Assembly: GCA_021307315.1 (NCBI GenBank)
Contig: JAJSPD010000049.1
Span: 186,001 to 250,000 of the forward strand
Length of the DNA stretch: 64,000 bases
Direction: 5' to 3'
Source: Bisporella sp. PMI_857
Taxonomy: Eukaryota; Ascomycota; Leotiomycetes; Helotiales; Helotiaceae
Positions 48,722 to 59,772 of the stretch are shown piece after piece. The notes beneath the pieces were generated by a model. That model was not told where the DNA came from. It did no database searches and worked only from the letters and a program-made list of their open reading frames with translations. The translations under genes and the position numbers were made by a program. Positions within the stretch are counted from its first letter, which is position 1. The number at the start of each line of letters is the position of its first letter.

Positions 48722-49755
48722 TTATCGATTATGCCACTGCATCCGCTGAGACGGATTGTGGTTTTGAAAGGTTGGGGATTCGCTAGTGTCCCTGCTAGCT
48801 ATGTCATGGGGCCTTCCCCTTCCCATAACTGGGTCGAAATTAGCAACAAGTTGCTGATTTCTCTGTCGTGCAATCTGGACATATTCATAACAAAACTCTG
48901 CAGCAACTGCGATATCATCTGAGCTCATGCCTGCATTCTGTCGTTTAGCAACAGACATTTCAATATCCGCGCTTTGACCTGCAAAGAAGTGTTTCAGTCA
49001 GAGATCCAACAGCGGTGTGAAGGATACATACCTATGGTTCGTTTATGGCCTTTATCATGGGAAGCGTCCTGTAGCTTCTTAGGCATTGTACCATTTAACC
49101 AATCCCTTCCGAACCGTATATCATTGCGTTCGATACTGACATCGCTTACAACTTTGAACAGTGTTGTTCTCGTTTTCTTGACTATAGAATCGAATCTCCA
49201 AGTCAGGAGTATAGTCTCGCCGGACATGCGGGTATGAAGATCTCTTCGCTCAAGGGCATCATATGTAATCTCGTTTTCTTCGTTGCTGCAATGCTCGCAG
49301 CTCAATCTGGCCCACTCACAACCATCGATGTCAATCTGTATGTATTCTGGCTTCTCTAGCACTCCCTGCTTGTTACTAAGTAAGCAATATTTCGACTCAA
49401 TTTTTAGTTCAGGTTGGACACTAACATAATCGGTAGTCTTCAAGTGCAGAGAGATTGGCCTGCCTTGATCCGTCGACGTTGAAATCGTGGGTGTCAGTAG
49501 GCCATCGGTCTCTGACTCATGAGGCGGCGAAGCAGGTCGAGTGGGCTCGTTCAACAAACTTTTAGCATAAATCGCTTGCGTATTCAGGTAGAGCTTCATG
49601 ATATCCTGTCTATGGCCCAACACAGTGCGAGCCCCGAACCCCTCACCACTAAGCTCTTTGTTAATATCATCCCAACTCCGTGCCTTTATGTCTCTCGCAA
49701 GTCTAATAATTACATCCTGCAGCGCTCCTGAGAGAAAGGACTCCTGTGGGCTCAT
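48722..49755 (-). CDS. Hypothetical protein, two exons
   Basis: 326 aa from exons 49032-49755 and 48722-48978, joined across a 53-nt intron (GTATGT...TTTGCAG) with exact phase. The start is ATG 49755 (MSPQESFLSGALQDVII). The N-terminal 70 residues look helical (RLARDIKARSWDDINKEL, LYLNTQAIYAKSLLNEP). The middle is Ser/Thr/Pro-rich, then beta-rich with a Cys pair (WARLSCEHCSNEE). The C-terminus is helical (DDIAVAAEFCYEYVQIAR). No family was recognised. It is probably a lineage-restricted fungal gene, given its accessory neighbours. Confidence 0.6.
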
Positions 49756-50317
49756 TTTATTGACATGAACAGCTGCATTGCTGTTACAGGCAACGATATG
49801 ATGTCGTTAGACCTAGATTAACGTCGCAAAAGGTTTGGTGAGATTACTCTAATCACAAGTAGGCGGCAATAGTTTCTGGATTGAGTACTTCTTTTGAATC
49901 GCTACTGTTAGCCAAGTGACGTGGTAGAGCGATGATACCAAGCTGAAACTTTGCGAAGTGAGACGAAGTTTGAGCAAATAAGCTTTGTCGCTATATAATT
50001 GAAGTTGTTGTGGTGATCAATGACTTCAGGCGCTCGCATGTAGTAAGCAGAACGTGCCTTGCACCTTTAAACTTTGCGGGGGAAGACACCCTACGAAGCG
50101 GGTATCCTACCAGCAGTCGTCCCCGGAATTAAGCTTATACTGCAACAGTAACATACCCTGCCCCACCAAAGTTGGGAACATCCTACACATGATTCACGAT
50201 ACATGTACTAAGAAATTTGCATATCAAGTGTTTTTAGAATTAAGATTTTGTTGGCCTTCGGACAAGCATCTACATTTCAATAGCACAAGACAATCATGAA
50301 GGCATGGCTTAATTGCG
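49756..50317. other. Intergenic region, no supported gene
   Basis: 562 bp AT-rich. A stretch near 50090-50140 (CCCCGGAATTAAGC) was compared by eye with 5S rRNA and did not fit. Nothing else was seen. Confidence 0.35.
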
Positions 50318-51177
50318 CTAGTTTCCTTTCTCTACTGCTTCGGAATCCTTCTTCTTCCCGAACGGCAAATTTGCGTTCCGTCGCCTATCTTCCAAGAGCT
50401 TGATGTCTTCCTGGTCCTCGATTCTTCTCTTTTTCGTTATCGCTTCTTCATCTGTGTTTATTGCCATCAGAGGTTTGCTATGACAAGAGGAGATCAGTAC
50501 ATAGGTACCTTTAGTGATTGGTTTCTTGGTTAAGATCCACGCATTTTCATTGAAAGAGAAGATATCTTCAGCAAAGATGAACTTACTCCCAAGGATTACA
50601 TCGAATGGCACACTGACGCCACTCTTTGTGACACGAAAGGTACTTCTGCGAGTCTTTCGGTTCGAGACCCCGTTCCAGCTTATTTCGACGACGTCCTCCG
50701 ACTTGAAGGACTTGCCACTAAAGGTTCTCCATTCCGTTGGTGCCTTCATCATCCGTTTGATCTGGAGCCTCTGGAGAGCCTCGCTAGAGATCCAGTTATC
50801 TGATGTTCCAGAATCAAGAGTGGCAATGAAACGAATAGGTTCGCCCTGGCCGGAAGGGTACATTAGGATATGTTGCACTGTCGGATCTCGCTCTTGGTGA
50901 GAAATATCCTACGATATAGTCAACAGTGCTCACAAGCTCAAAGGTATCGAGGAAGTACCCCATGTACCAAAGCAACCGCGTCCGAAGTTGTTGCTATTGT
51001 AGAGGATCGTTGTGGTTGTTCCGGTCGATTTACTCTCTCCGCATTGCTTGGACCTACGCCGGCAGCCGGATCTGGTTCTTCAGCCTCGGGGAGGTCAACA
51101 CCAAAAAGAACACCAATGTAATCTACCCTTTGCTTGACAAGTGCCGCGTTGCGTCGCTGTGCCTCACTGTAAGACAT
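50318..51177 (-). CDS. Orphan protein with retropepsin-like fold
   Basis: 269 aa from exons 50959-51177 and 50318-50908, with a 50-nt intron (GTACTT...ATCGTAG) and exact phase. The start is ATG 51177 (MSYSEAQRRNAALVKQR). After a linker, RFIATLDSGTSDNWISSEAL presents the catalytic D-S-G of aspartic proteases, and 70 residues later FDVILGSKFI gives the I-L-G strand that pairs with it in retropepsin-like folds. The C-terminus is basic with a nuclear-type motif (ITKKRRIEDQED). A single D-S-G implies action as a dimer if active. No reverse transcriptase or integrase is nearby, so this is not an intact retroelement. Such solitary domains occur in fungal genomes; the role is unknown. Confidence 0.55.
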
Positions 51178-51833
51178 TATGTTAGATGGAGCCGATTTGT
51201 TGTGGGTGCTGACAGCCTGGATCTTTCTCAAAGTAGGTTGATGGTCATATGGTACCAGAATGTTAGAGGCATGATTAAAACTGGAAGCGCAAATAGGTCA
51301 ATGGATGTGCCGGAATAGGGTCTAGAGGAGCAGATAACCTTTGGACATCCTCTATTGGACGGCCCCAACCATTTGCGGCCTCCATTGGCGCGATTGGGTA
51401 CGAATGGGCAGGTCTATATCAGATCACCTATATATCGAACCCTGCGCAAGGCTTCTGGACAAAGTATTGAAGCTAGAGGAAATCTTTCTCGAATGATTTC
51501 AAATAATAATAGGAAATTTGTACTTTTCTATAGCTAGCAAATTTCTACAACTCGGGAATGCTGTTTTATCCTATCATTAAACCATCACCGAGAGGCTGTA
51601 TGTTCTGCTTCAGCCTTTCCGCAGGAATAGCTTTACTAAAAGCCTTGCATAACTCACCGAGTACACCCTACAGGGCATACTATATGCTTAACGCAAGTAC
51701 CAAAAGTGAGGCGGACGGTGTAACCTTAACTATGGTCTGCGCCACAACACTCTCCTCAATACTTCTTCAAAGAATGCGTTACATGTCCGACTCTTGCTAG
51801 ACAGCAGCACTGGTTCAGCCGCCTTAGCCTAGG
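51178..51833. other. Divergent intergenic region
   Basis: Lies between the retropepsin-like and DUF6594 genes, which are head-to-head. It contains only short frames. No motif was recognised. Confidence 0.35.
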
Positions 51834-52882
51834 ATGGAAGGATATACAGCGGTTGCACAGTTCATGGGCACTCATGATGAGATGGCAATTGTTCGACGTT
51901 TCAAGGAGTTGAATATGCGGGATATACTATATATGCAAGCGGAGATTTTGCACCTAAAGGAAGAACTCAGAGAACAAGAGATAGCCGCGGAAGAGAAACC
52001 CGAAAAGGATTACTCGGCAAAGGATTGGTGGTCGTTGGCTCATGCGGAGGATGAAGAAGGCCGATCTCGTTGGTCAACCGTGCTGAAAATACGCCAGAAG
52101 CTTGAACAATATAGTACGTTCCTAAAACTGATCAAAAGTTTGAGGGATCTGATTTATCTTGGACTAGATAATAGGATTGCTCAGCAAGTCGTTCTCACCA
52201 ACCTGAAAGGTCCACACTCTTACGACCTTGCCTTCTTCAGAGACTGGCTTCAGAGACCAAAAATGGGCAACTTTCCACTTCTTGGACTAGATAGAAACGC
52301 ATGGGAAGCTGAAAACATGGATGACTTGCTCGCTATTCGTCCCCGCAAGCACAATGATCCTGTCTCGCGGTTGGTGATCAACAGATTTGTACCGTGGTTC
52401 CATACTGTCTTTGGAAGTCGTTTCAAGGTATGCCAAGCGATGCTATACAATTCAACCAAAAAATAATTTCGTATGTTGCTTTGGAGCGAGCATATACTTC
52501 TTGAAAAGCTATTCTCACAGAAATCAGAAGCCCATACCAGAGTCTCCTCTTTCCGAAATCTCTCACTATCATGAGAGGCCGATTATCAAAAGTATAAACA
52601 TCCTAGGTACAATAATCGCATCATTGCTGCCCATATCAGCAATAGTTATCCTGTACTTCGTCACCAATGACTTCGCAAGACTAGGAGTCATTGTTGCTTT
52701 TACCGCTGTGTTTTCGCTTTGTTTGACCTTAGTGACCCAAGCTAAGCGAGTAGAAATATTTGTGGCAACCTCTGCGTAAGTCTTTCTCTTGTAGTTTGAA
52801 GGTGTTTGCAGCTAAATGTGCCCTTAGCTTTGCTGCGGTCCAGGTCGTGTTTGTAAGTGGCAACTATGTAATCGTAACATAG
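51834..52882 (+). CDS. DUF6594 family membrane protein
   Basis: 298 aa from exons 51834-52427, 52528-52775 and 52828-52882; introns are 100 and 52 nt. The start is ATG 51834 (MEGYTAVAQFMGTHDEM). The soluble N-terminal part has the family pattern: FKELNMRDILYMQAEILHL, a charged linker, then LVINRFVPWFHTVFGSRFK. Two or three hydrophobic helices follow (LGTIIASLLPISAIVILYF, LGVIVAFTAVFSLCLTLV, and after the last intron SAFAAVQVVFVSGNYVIV). The last exon is required to give the usual third helix. DUF6594 genes are expanded and rapidly evolving in Pezizomycotina, often near heterokaryon-type or orphan genes. The molecular role is unknown. Confidence 0.8.
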
Positions 52883-53337
52883 AGCCATGAAGCAAGCTAT
52901 TTCACTCGCTAGTACTTAGCAAACAGCCTTGATGCAGAGCACATGACACATCCTATATACAATGTATATGAATAGCAATGGCCTGATATTTAGTGTCGTG
53001 AAGTTCGTTGATATGTAAGTTGGGGTCCGCGACTCTAAACGCTGCCGAAGGTGCCTGCGTCCTGTCATGTTGCATGTCTATTTCCATTTCATGATTCAAA
53101 GGGTTGAATGCAAAAGATTAAAACACCGAAGTTAAATTACGGCACTAGGATTGAAATGTAACGAGGATGCAGCCAATCAGATGCTATGAATTTAGTCAAT
53201 TATCAACAGTGCCAAGCAAACACGTCCAGTCGCGGGCGCGGTTTCTATCTCAGCCTTGTGATGGCTCTCAACTTCTCCAACAGTAATTTCGATATTTGGT
53301 TTGCGCCAACTCCAGTAATCGTCCTACTTCATGCAAT
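52883..53337. other. Intergenic region upstream of HIRIP3-like gene
   Basis: AT-rich 455 bp. An antisense frame crosses the start of the next gene. No feature was recognised. Confidence 0.35.
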
Positions 53338-54834
53338 ATGGCCCCTTCCACCGTAAAACTTGAGGCGAAATTGCGATCAACAATTGAACAAGTATACAAA
53401 GAGAACCCGGAACTATTAACGGTTAAGAAAATACGAGATCGAGTGCAGACTGAACTAGGACTCGAGGATAACTTCTTCACGTCACCAGAATGGAAGGACA
53501 AGAGCAAGGCATTGATTAAAGATCATGCGGTAAGTGCGCTAGATTTTGGTTTCTTTCGCGTCTCCGCTAACGAGAATTGACAGCAAAAATTAATCGACGG
53601 TGCTGAGGAGTTACCAGAATCTGTCGAAGTCAAACCAAGGCAGAACCCCGCTAAGGCAGCGCCAGCTCCTGCTCCGAAAAAGAAAGCAATTGCGCCTACA
53701 AAGAAGGCCACTAAACGAGTATCATCGGAGGAAGAATCGCGGCCAAAGAAGAGACAGAAGAAGGCGGCTACACCTTCTGATATCCCCTCAGAAGACTCCT
53801 CGCTAGACTTACCGTCCGAGGATAGTGCTGTTTCTGCCTTCAATGATTCTGATGACAGCAATGCACCAAAAGCCAAGAGGGGAAAGGCGAAGACAAGAGC
53901 ACCAGCTCGACGCACATCAAAGAAGTCGAAGGTCGTGGATTCAGACGAGTCTGAAGCCGGGTCAGAGGAAAGCAGGGATGATTCTCTAGATGATGATGAT
54001 GAAAACGATAGCGATGCATCGCCTCCACCCAAGAAAAAGCCCAAGAAAGCTAAGAAATCCGCACCTACCAAGTCGAAGTCGAAACATAAGGTAGTTGAAT
54101 CAGATGAAGAATCCGATAATGTCTCTCCTGCTGAAGATGACCCTTCCGAAGATGAGAAGGTTGCACCAGTCAAGAAGAAGACGCCAAAGAATGTATCTGC
54201 TGAACACAAGTCATCCTTTACCAAGCAGAGCCTGCCAGATGAGGATCAAACCGGTAGTAAAGCTAACGACTCTGACTCCTCAGAAATGTCCGTTGTTCTA
54301 GATGAAGCGCCCAAACCTAAACGGCGACGAAAGTCCAAAGATCCGTCCTCAAAAGCACCAAAACCCAAGAAGGAAACTAAAGACCTCGCTCCCACTGAAG
54401 TACAGATCAAAACCCTACAATCCCAGCTCGTGAAGTGTGGCGTACGCAAGATCTGGGCATTTGAGCTAAAGAAATGTGAAGACGACCAGGAAAAGATCAG
54501 ACACTTGCAGGGAATGCTGAAGGATATAGGGATGACTGGAAGATTCAGCGATCAAAGAGCGAAGGAGATTAAGGAGATGCGAGAGCTGCAGGCTGATCTT
54601 GATGCTGTGAAGGAGGGCGAGAGTGCCTGGGGTCTAGGATCGGGAACCCGGAAATCGAGGGCGGCCGCCCAGAGGAAAAGCCTGAAGGAAGATACGGATG
54701 AAGATGAGGATGAAGAGGGAAGCGAAGAAGGGGGGAGTCCAAGCGTCAGCGAGAAACCGTTGGATAGGGCTGAGAAGATCGCCAAGGCTAAAGCGGATTT
54801 AGCGTTCTTGGGAGATGAGAGTGACTCTGATTGA
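53338..54834 (+). CDS. HIRIP3-like histone chaperone (CHZ-type region)
   Basis: 480 aa, nuclear by composition. Exons are 53338-53529 and 53584-54834, with a 54-nt intron. The start is ATG 53338 (MAPSTVKLEAKLRSTIEQ). Residues 1-75 form a DEK-C-like helical module (VKKIRDRVQTELGLEDNFF). About 270 residues of alternating acidic and Lys-rich clusters follow (SDESEAGSEESRDDS, PPPKKKPKKAKKS). A conserved C-terminal block follows: IKTLQSQLVKCGVRKIWAF, KIRHLQGMLKDIGMTGRFS and AKEIKEMRELQADLDAV. It matches the HIRIP3 region that binds H2A-H2B in animals. An acidic tail ends LGDESDSD. A 233-codon Ser-rich antisense frame over this gene is a codon-bias shadow. Confidence 0.72.
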
Positions 54835-55383
54835 GGCTCAGGTTGACGTAGTTTTGGTGCTGTATGATGACTGGCTACCTTTTTAACGAATGGACGGATG
54901 ATGCGAAGCATGGAGGAAGGCTTTTATATACCATAGTAATGCAGAAAACATGGGTAAATTCATTCCAAAATCTATGTAACGCCCTCTCTTAGATGTCTGT
55001 CCACATGCTGCGATTGCTATGCATCAATCAGTTGCATGGATACAATCATACCTGGCCCTTAATTATTGAATCTCAGAATCTATATGTCCTCTACGATACA
55101 GTGATCACATTAGTGCATCACATTGATCACGGAATAGGACACTGTAATTTTTTGTATCATACCGTATCAGATTCAAAGACTGACATAATAACCAGATATC
55201 AACCTAACTAGCGGTTTATTCAACACAGATAAAACAAACACCAAACTCTCCAGTCCATGCAATGTATCCGAAAGCAAACACCTTATGCCCTGGCCCTATA
55301 ATCCCCAAAATCAATGCAGGGTATAATTACAAAAAAATATATACAACCACTCTCGACACATGTTGAATTTTGATTCTTACTTG
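54835..55383. other. Convergent 3' intergenic region
   Basis: 549 bp between the stops of the HIRIP3-like and INP1 genes. Strongly AT-rich near 55050-55340. No gene was supported. Confidence 0.4.
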
Positions 55384-57339
55384 TTAGTCAACTTCCCAAC
55401 TGCCACCTGTTGTATTTGGAACATGAACACCAGAGCTTGTAGCCCGCGACGGTTCCGCTGTGAGACTAATACCAAAATCGTCTTCGGTGCATGGATCAGC
55501 AGCGTATTCTTCTTCGAAGTCCCATTGCACAGATTCTCCATATCCACCCGACAACATACCACGCCACTCTCCAGCAGCGATCTTTGATGCAATATTCATC
55601 ATTAGTTGGAATAGGTGACTCGGCGGACTTAGAAGAATCTCGCAAGTCTTTTGAATTATTGCTGTAGGAATATGCCGTGTTGTTTGCAGTCGCCTGTTGC
55701 GGCGTTTGGAAGGTGTGAAAAGGTTCACAGCAGCTGGGAGTGGAGAAAGCTCCCGCCGGCAAGAGTTGCTACTTGTGGTGGCACGATGACGAATGTTAGA
55801 TCGATTGGTAGTTGGTGGTGTTTCCACTTCACACCTCTCATCTTCAGATTTATTGTCCTCTGTTAAGGTTGGAGTTCGTGGAGGTGGGGATACAGTTTCA
55901 TCCATATCAGGAATTGGTGACATTTCCCAACATTGCGGTGTCTCAAGGGTAGCTGTGATCTCTGATTCATCCCGAGCATTAGGTAGTCGTTTCGGTAAGA
56001 CGATATTTTCATGGGGATATGGATAAGTAGTCGGTGAAGATGGCAATGAGGCAGGTGGCGAAGGTGGTGCAAGAGGAGAGTGCCATGATTGAACAGTATG
56101 GAATGACTCAACGCTAGATGAGAAACCCGAGTCTGAACCAGCGATGGTCGATGTTCTCAAAGGCGATTTCGTCCTATTTTTTGACGGTGGGCTGGTGATG
56201 AGCGATAGGAGGGGAGGAGCAGTTATTGATCTAGTGCAGTTCTGTAGCACCTGAGGACGTACTTCTCCCTCACTTTCTGCCTCATACTTCACGGCTTGAA
56301 ATGCAGGCCGTAAAGTATTTCTAGGTGTGACTTCCGAGTCATCTGTGTCGTCGCTGAAATTATCGTTGTCACCCAGCCCACTATAGCCACTGAAAACGGA
56401 ATCATCCGGAATAGTATTGGTGGGTGAGGGTTCAGAAGTTTCAGAAAGCACTGAACTTTCACTGGTCAGAAGCTCTGGCAATGGCTCAGGCTCAATTGTC
56501 TGATCTTTGTTATGAGCGTTGAGACGATCAACCTCATGGGAAACTTGACTAGCGGCAGTTGCAGCACAAGGTTTCATTGCTTCATTTGGAGGCGGTTTTT
56601 GGTCTCGATTCGGAGCCGCTGGGGAACTATCTTTAAACTCCGGGTTTGTTTTAGGCTCATTGTCGACTTTGGATAGTGGTGAGAGAGTCGCTCTCTCAAC
56701 TGGTTTCCACGGCCGTCTCTTCACTGGTGTTGCTGGAGATTCAGGCAGCTGGACCGTGAAGTTCCTCTGAAACGGACATGGAGTTTTTTCAAATTGTAGC
56801 ACTTTTCCTAGAACGTCTTTGAGTTCCGCCACTTGTAATTTCTGGATATCACTTTTGTTTGGCACTTCAAGCCGCCAATACTGTGGCCGCCTTATTTGCA
56901 AGACAAACTTTCCAGCTTCGGCATCGACCTCCCAGCATTGTGATTTCGGAAGTATTGGTTTCAGTGCTGACTGGCAAGCCAGAAATGCGACAGAGCCCGG
57001 AGCTCGATAGATACGTAACGGCCCTAGAATATGTCATTAGTAATTATGGTTAAAAAGGATCAAGTTAGTCCAAGGACTCTGATGTGTTTACTTACCATTG
57101 GCGATTTGACTCTCATACTTCGAAACCCATAATAATGTTCCGGGAGTCTCCTCGACAGCAGGACTACCACTGCTCGAACTAGGTCTTGATCCCGACCCCG
57201 TCGTCGTAAAAGAGACAATGCGGGCAGAAGGGAGATTGAATAGCACCTCTATCTGAGCATCTGGGACCGAAGCCGGACGGGCGGCGGGGAGACTGAATGC
57301 ACGGCGAGCAATTGGCGTCGAAGGGTTCAAATTGGCCAT
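55384..57339 (-). CDS. INP1: Inheritance of peroxisomes protein 1
   Basis: 627-aa Inp1 homologue, which in yeasts tethers peroxisomes to the cell cortex through Pex3 so that the mother cell keeps part of them. Exons are 57096-57339 and 55384-57023, with a 72-nt intron. The start is ATG 57339 (MANLNPSTPIARRAFSL). The conserved N-terminal domain spans the intron: GTLLWVSKYESQIANG then PLRIYRAPGSVAFLACQS, ILPKSQCWEVD, and FVLQIRRPQYWRLEVPN. Past about residue 200 the protein is disordered, rich in Ser/Pro/Glu. A short conserved C-terminal segment reads RHIPTAIIQKTCEILLSPP and IASKIAAGEWRGMLSG. It is head-to-head with the UsgS-type gene. Confidence 0.85.
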
Positions 57340-57942
57340 GTTATCTTTGGCATACAAATGATTGCCATCTACTGACGTATGGCCATGATCATATGCTAAA
57401 AAGATTGCGATGCTTCGAGAATGGCTGATATCCTGCAAACCAACAGCTAGTGGATTATGTTGAGCTTCCTGCTTCTGAGCGATGGTGCTTTTCGTTATAA
57501 GTTGCAGTGGGAAGCACAGATCACAGTATTCAAAATAAATTAAACCAAGGGAGCGATGAGAAATGAGCTGATTCAGGTGGATTCTGGGTTATACAATGTG
57601 TAACTCTGGATGGGAGCTTGGAACGCGTTTGACCTGCCCACCTCCTTTGAAGGAATGCCAAGCACCCGCAAGGCCAGTACTGGCAGCATTTCCTTGCACA
57701 AAATCCTATGAACTATTTGATAGCAGTTGCCTTTACAACTTTATAAGGACCTGTCCAAGCAGCTATAGTTCGCAAATAAATTTCTTGAAGTTGCAATCAA
57801 AAATGTTGTTTTCATTATGTCTTGACAAGAAGTCTGGCTGAAGCCTTGTCCAGCCTCGTCTCTTTGAAACTCGATCTCAACATCATGTCATTGACGCCTG
57901 GCTTCATTCTCCTTCCTTCATGCTTTATGAGCAGTAATCAAT
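57340..57942. promoter_or_regulatory. INP1 / UsgS-type divergent intergenic region
   Basis: 603 bp between two head-to-head starts, so it carries both promoters. No GCGGCCGC octamer here. A plus-strand 81-codon frame (57596-57841) lacks protein-like character. Confidence 0.4.
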
Positions 57943-59378
57943 ATGGCGCAATCGTATAAGGCACAAAAGCCACTTTTAACGAAAGATCAGCTAAAGAAGA
58001 AACTCGAAGTCACAAACTTCGATCCCAACGCGATTATTCGGGGGGCCCAATTAACTGTAGTTGGAGGTGTGTCTCAATCTATGCCCAGCTTCATGCGAAC
58101 AGCTATGATCATCTACTGACACCTTGAAGCCTTGAGGGCGTTGCAGAACCCTGCTCTCTTTACTTCGGTGCATTATAAGCAGGCAGCTATAGCTGTTGGT
58201 GTTGGGATTGCTATACGCCTTGCAATCGCTATTCCAGTAAGCTAGCATGATCTTGTCACGACTTCCTGTCTATAACCAAGCTTCCTAAAGAATACGAGAG
58301 CTTATTGGTTCGTTTAGGTTATCGGGGTTAAGTTTTTACTGTGGTTTCTCTCCTTCATCTTCGATTTCGATGCTGTGACTTGGGATAACACAATCGTCAA
58401 TGGACTCGACTTCATCCAGAACTATGTGCTCCAAGTACCTTTCTTTCTCATGACATTAATGCGATATGTTACACCCACCCTTGACAATATGTGAGTTATT
58501 TCATATCAGAGCGAGCCGCTTTTCTAACAGCACAAGGTTTATGGAATCTCTGGCATTCGTTGATGAGACCTACTACAAGAAGCATGAAGGAGAAGATGTA
58601 TCCACTTTAAGGCAATCTTATTATCCCAACCTCCGATTATATAAAACTCGAGATGGAAGTACACATACTACAAGCACAGCGGAGGCAATTACGACATTTC
58701 TTCTGAGATTCGCCAAAAAGGCAGGCATTTCATTGGCGGTTTTTGCGTTGTCCTATGTACCATATGTTGGACGACTCGTTCTCCCCGCTGCAAGTTTCTA
58801 CACTTTCAACAAAGTCGCTGGTCTTGGGCCTGCTGCGGTAGTATTCGGAACAGGTATATTTTTGCCAAAAAGATATTTAGTTGTGTTTCTGCAAAGTTAT
58901 TTTGCCTCAAGAAGTTTGATGAGAGAATTGGTATAAGCATCCCCTATCAAGAACCAATGCTTCCATTGCTAATGTCGGTCAGCTCGAACCATACTTCTCC
59001 CGCATCCAATTCTCGAAAGAGCAGAAGAGACACTGGTTCCATGACCGAGAAGGACTGCTCTTTGGCTTCGGTGTTGGATTTTATGTGTTCCAGCGCATCC
59101 CTTTACTAGGCGTCCTCATCTATGGAATTGCCGAAGCATCAACTGCGTATCTTATTACCAAGATTACAGATCCACCGCCTCATCCATCAGAGGCTGCAGG
59201 TTTTGCAGCCAGCCAGCAAGAGTGGACTAACAAGCACGAATTCCTAAGTCGTAAATTGTTAGAATTAGAGGTCCCCAAAGGAGTGAAATATGACGAACCT
59301 ACTCCCAAACCTGCGAGTACATCATCGGGCGTACCTTCTGAGCCACCACCCGCCTACTCGGAACTTCGGTCTCGATGA
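57943..59378 (+). CDS. UsgS / Rrt8-Lds type multi-pass membrane protein
   Basis: 397-aa integral membrane protein resembling fungal UsgS and the yeast lipid-droplet/spore-wall proteins Rrt8 and Lds1/2. Exons are 57943-58066, 58130-58236, 58318-58490, 58537-58930 and 58983-59378; introns are 63, 81, 46 and 52 nt. Hydrophobic segments are IAVGVGIAIRLAIAIPVIG, LLWFLSFIFDF, GISLAVFALSYVPYVGRLV, LGPAAVVFGTGIFL, and after the last intron LLFGFGVGFYVF plus IPLLGVLIYGIAEAS. SKEQKRHWFHDREG is a typical family loop. The tail has a PPxY motif in SEPPPAYSELRSR. Location is probably lipid droplet, ER or vacuole; the role is unproven. Confidence 0.75.
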
Positions 59379-59772
59379 AACATTGAGAGAAGCTCCCCAA
59401 TATAAAGCACATGATAATATGATGAGAAATAAACGAATAATGACAGTGAAATAACTGTCTGGCTGAGAAATAAGCGGTCGATCTTAGCACAAACTGCAAA
59501 CACTCAATCCTTTAACTACAATCGAAATCTTGACATTGAACACTCTGCAATAGAGCTACGACCAAGTTTACTTCGTAATAGTAAGTGTGCTTAGTAAAAT
59601 AAACTTTGATGAGCATAGAAAAGTCATAGTCATGTTAAAAATGGGCATCCTATTCTCAGCCGCAAAGAGCAACTGGTGCTCTATCATAATTTGCTAAATC
59701 AAGATGATCAAAGTCATAATGAAATGCTACAAGGCATATATGAAGCCCCTCCAAGCACTACAGTCTAGAATA
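59379..59772. other. Convergent 3' intergenic region
   Basis: 394 bp between the stops of the UsgS-type and formamidase genes. AT-rich; no gene, repeat or RNA was seen. Confidence 0.4.

Noticed and set aside
50090..50140. 5S rRNA-like fragment (GGAATTAAGC)
   Set aside because: Flanking sequence does not match the 5S helices or internal control region.
50318..51177. An LTR retrotransposon, from the retropepsin-like domain
   Set aside because: No reverse transcriptase, RNase H, integrase or LTR pair nearby, and the gene has a spliceosomal intron.
53523..54224. Minus-strand 233-codon Ser-rich frame
   Set aside because: It is an antisense shadow of the acidic/Lys-rich HIRIP3-like gene, with low-complexity composition mirrored from GAA/GAT/AAG codons.
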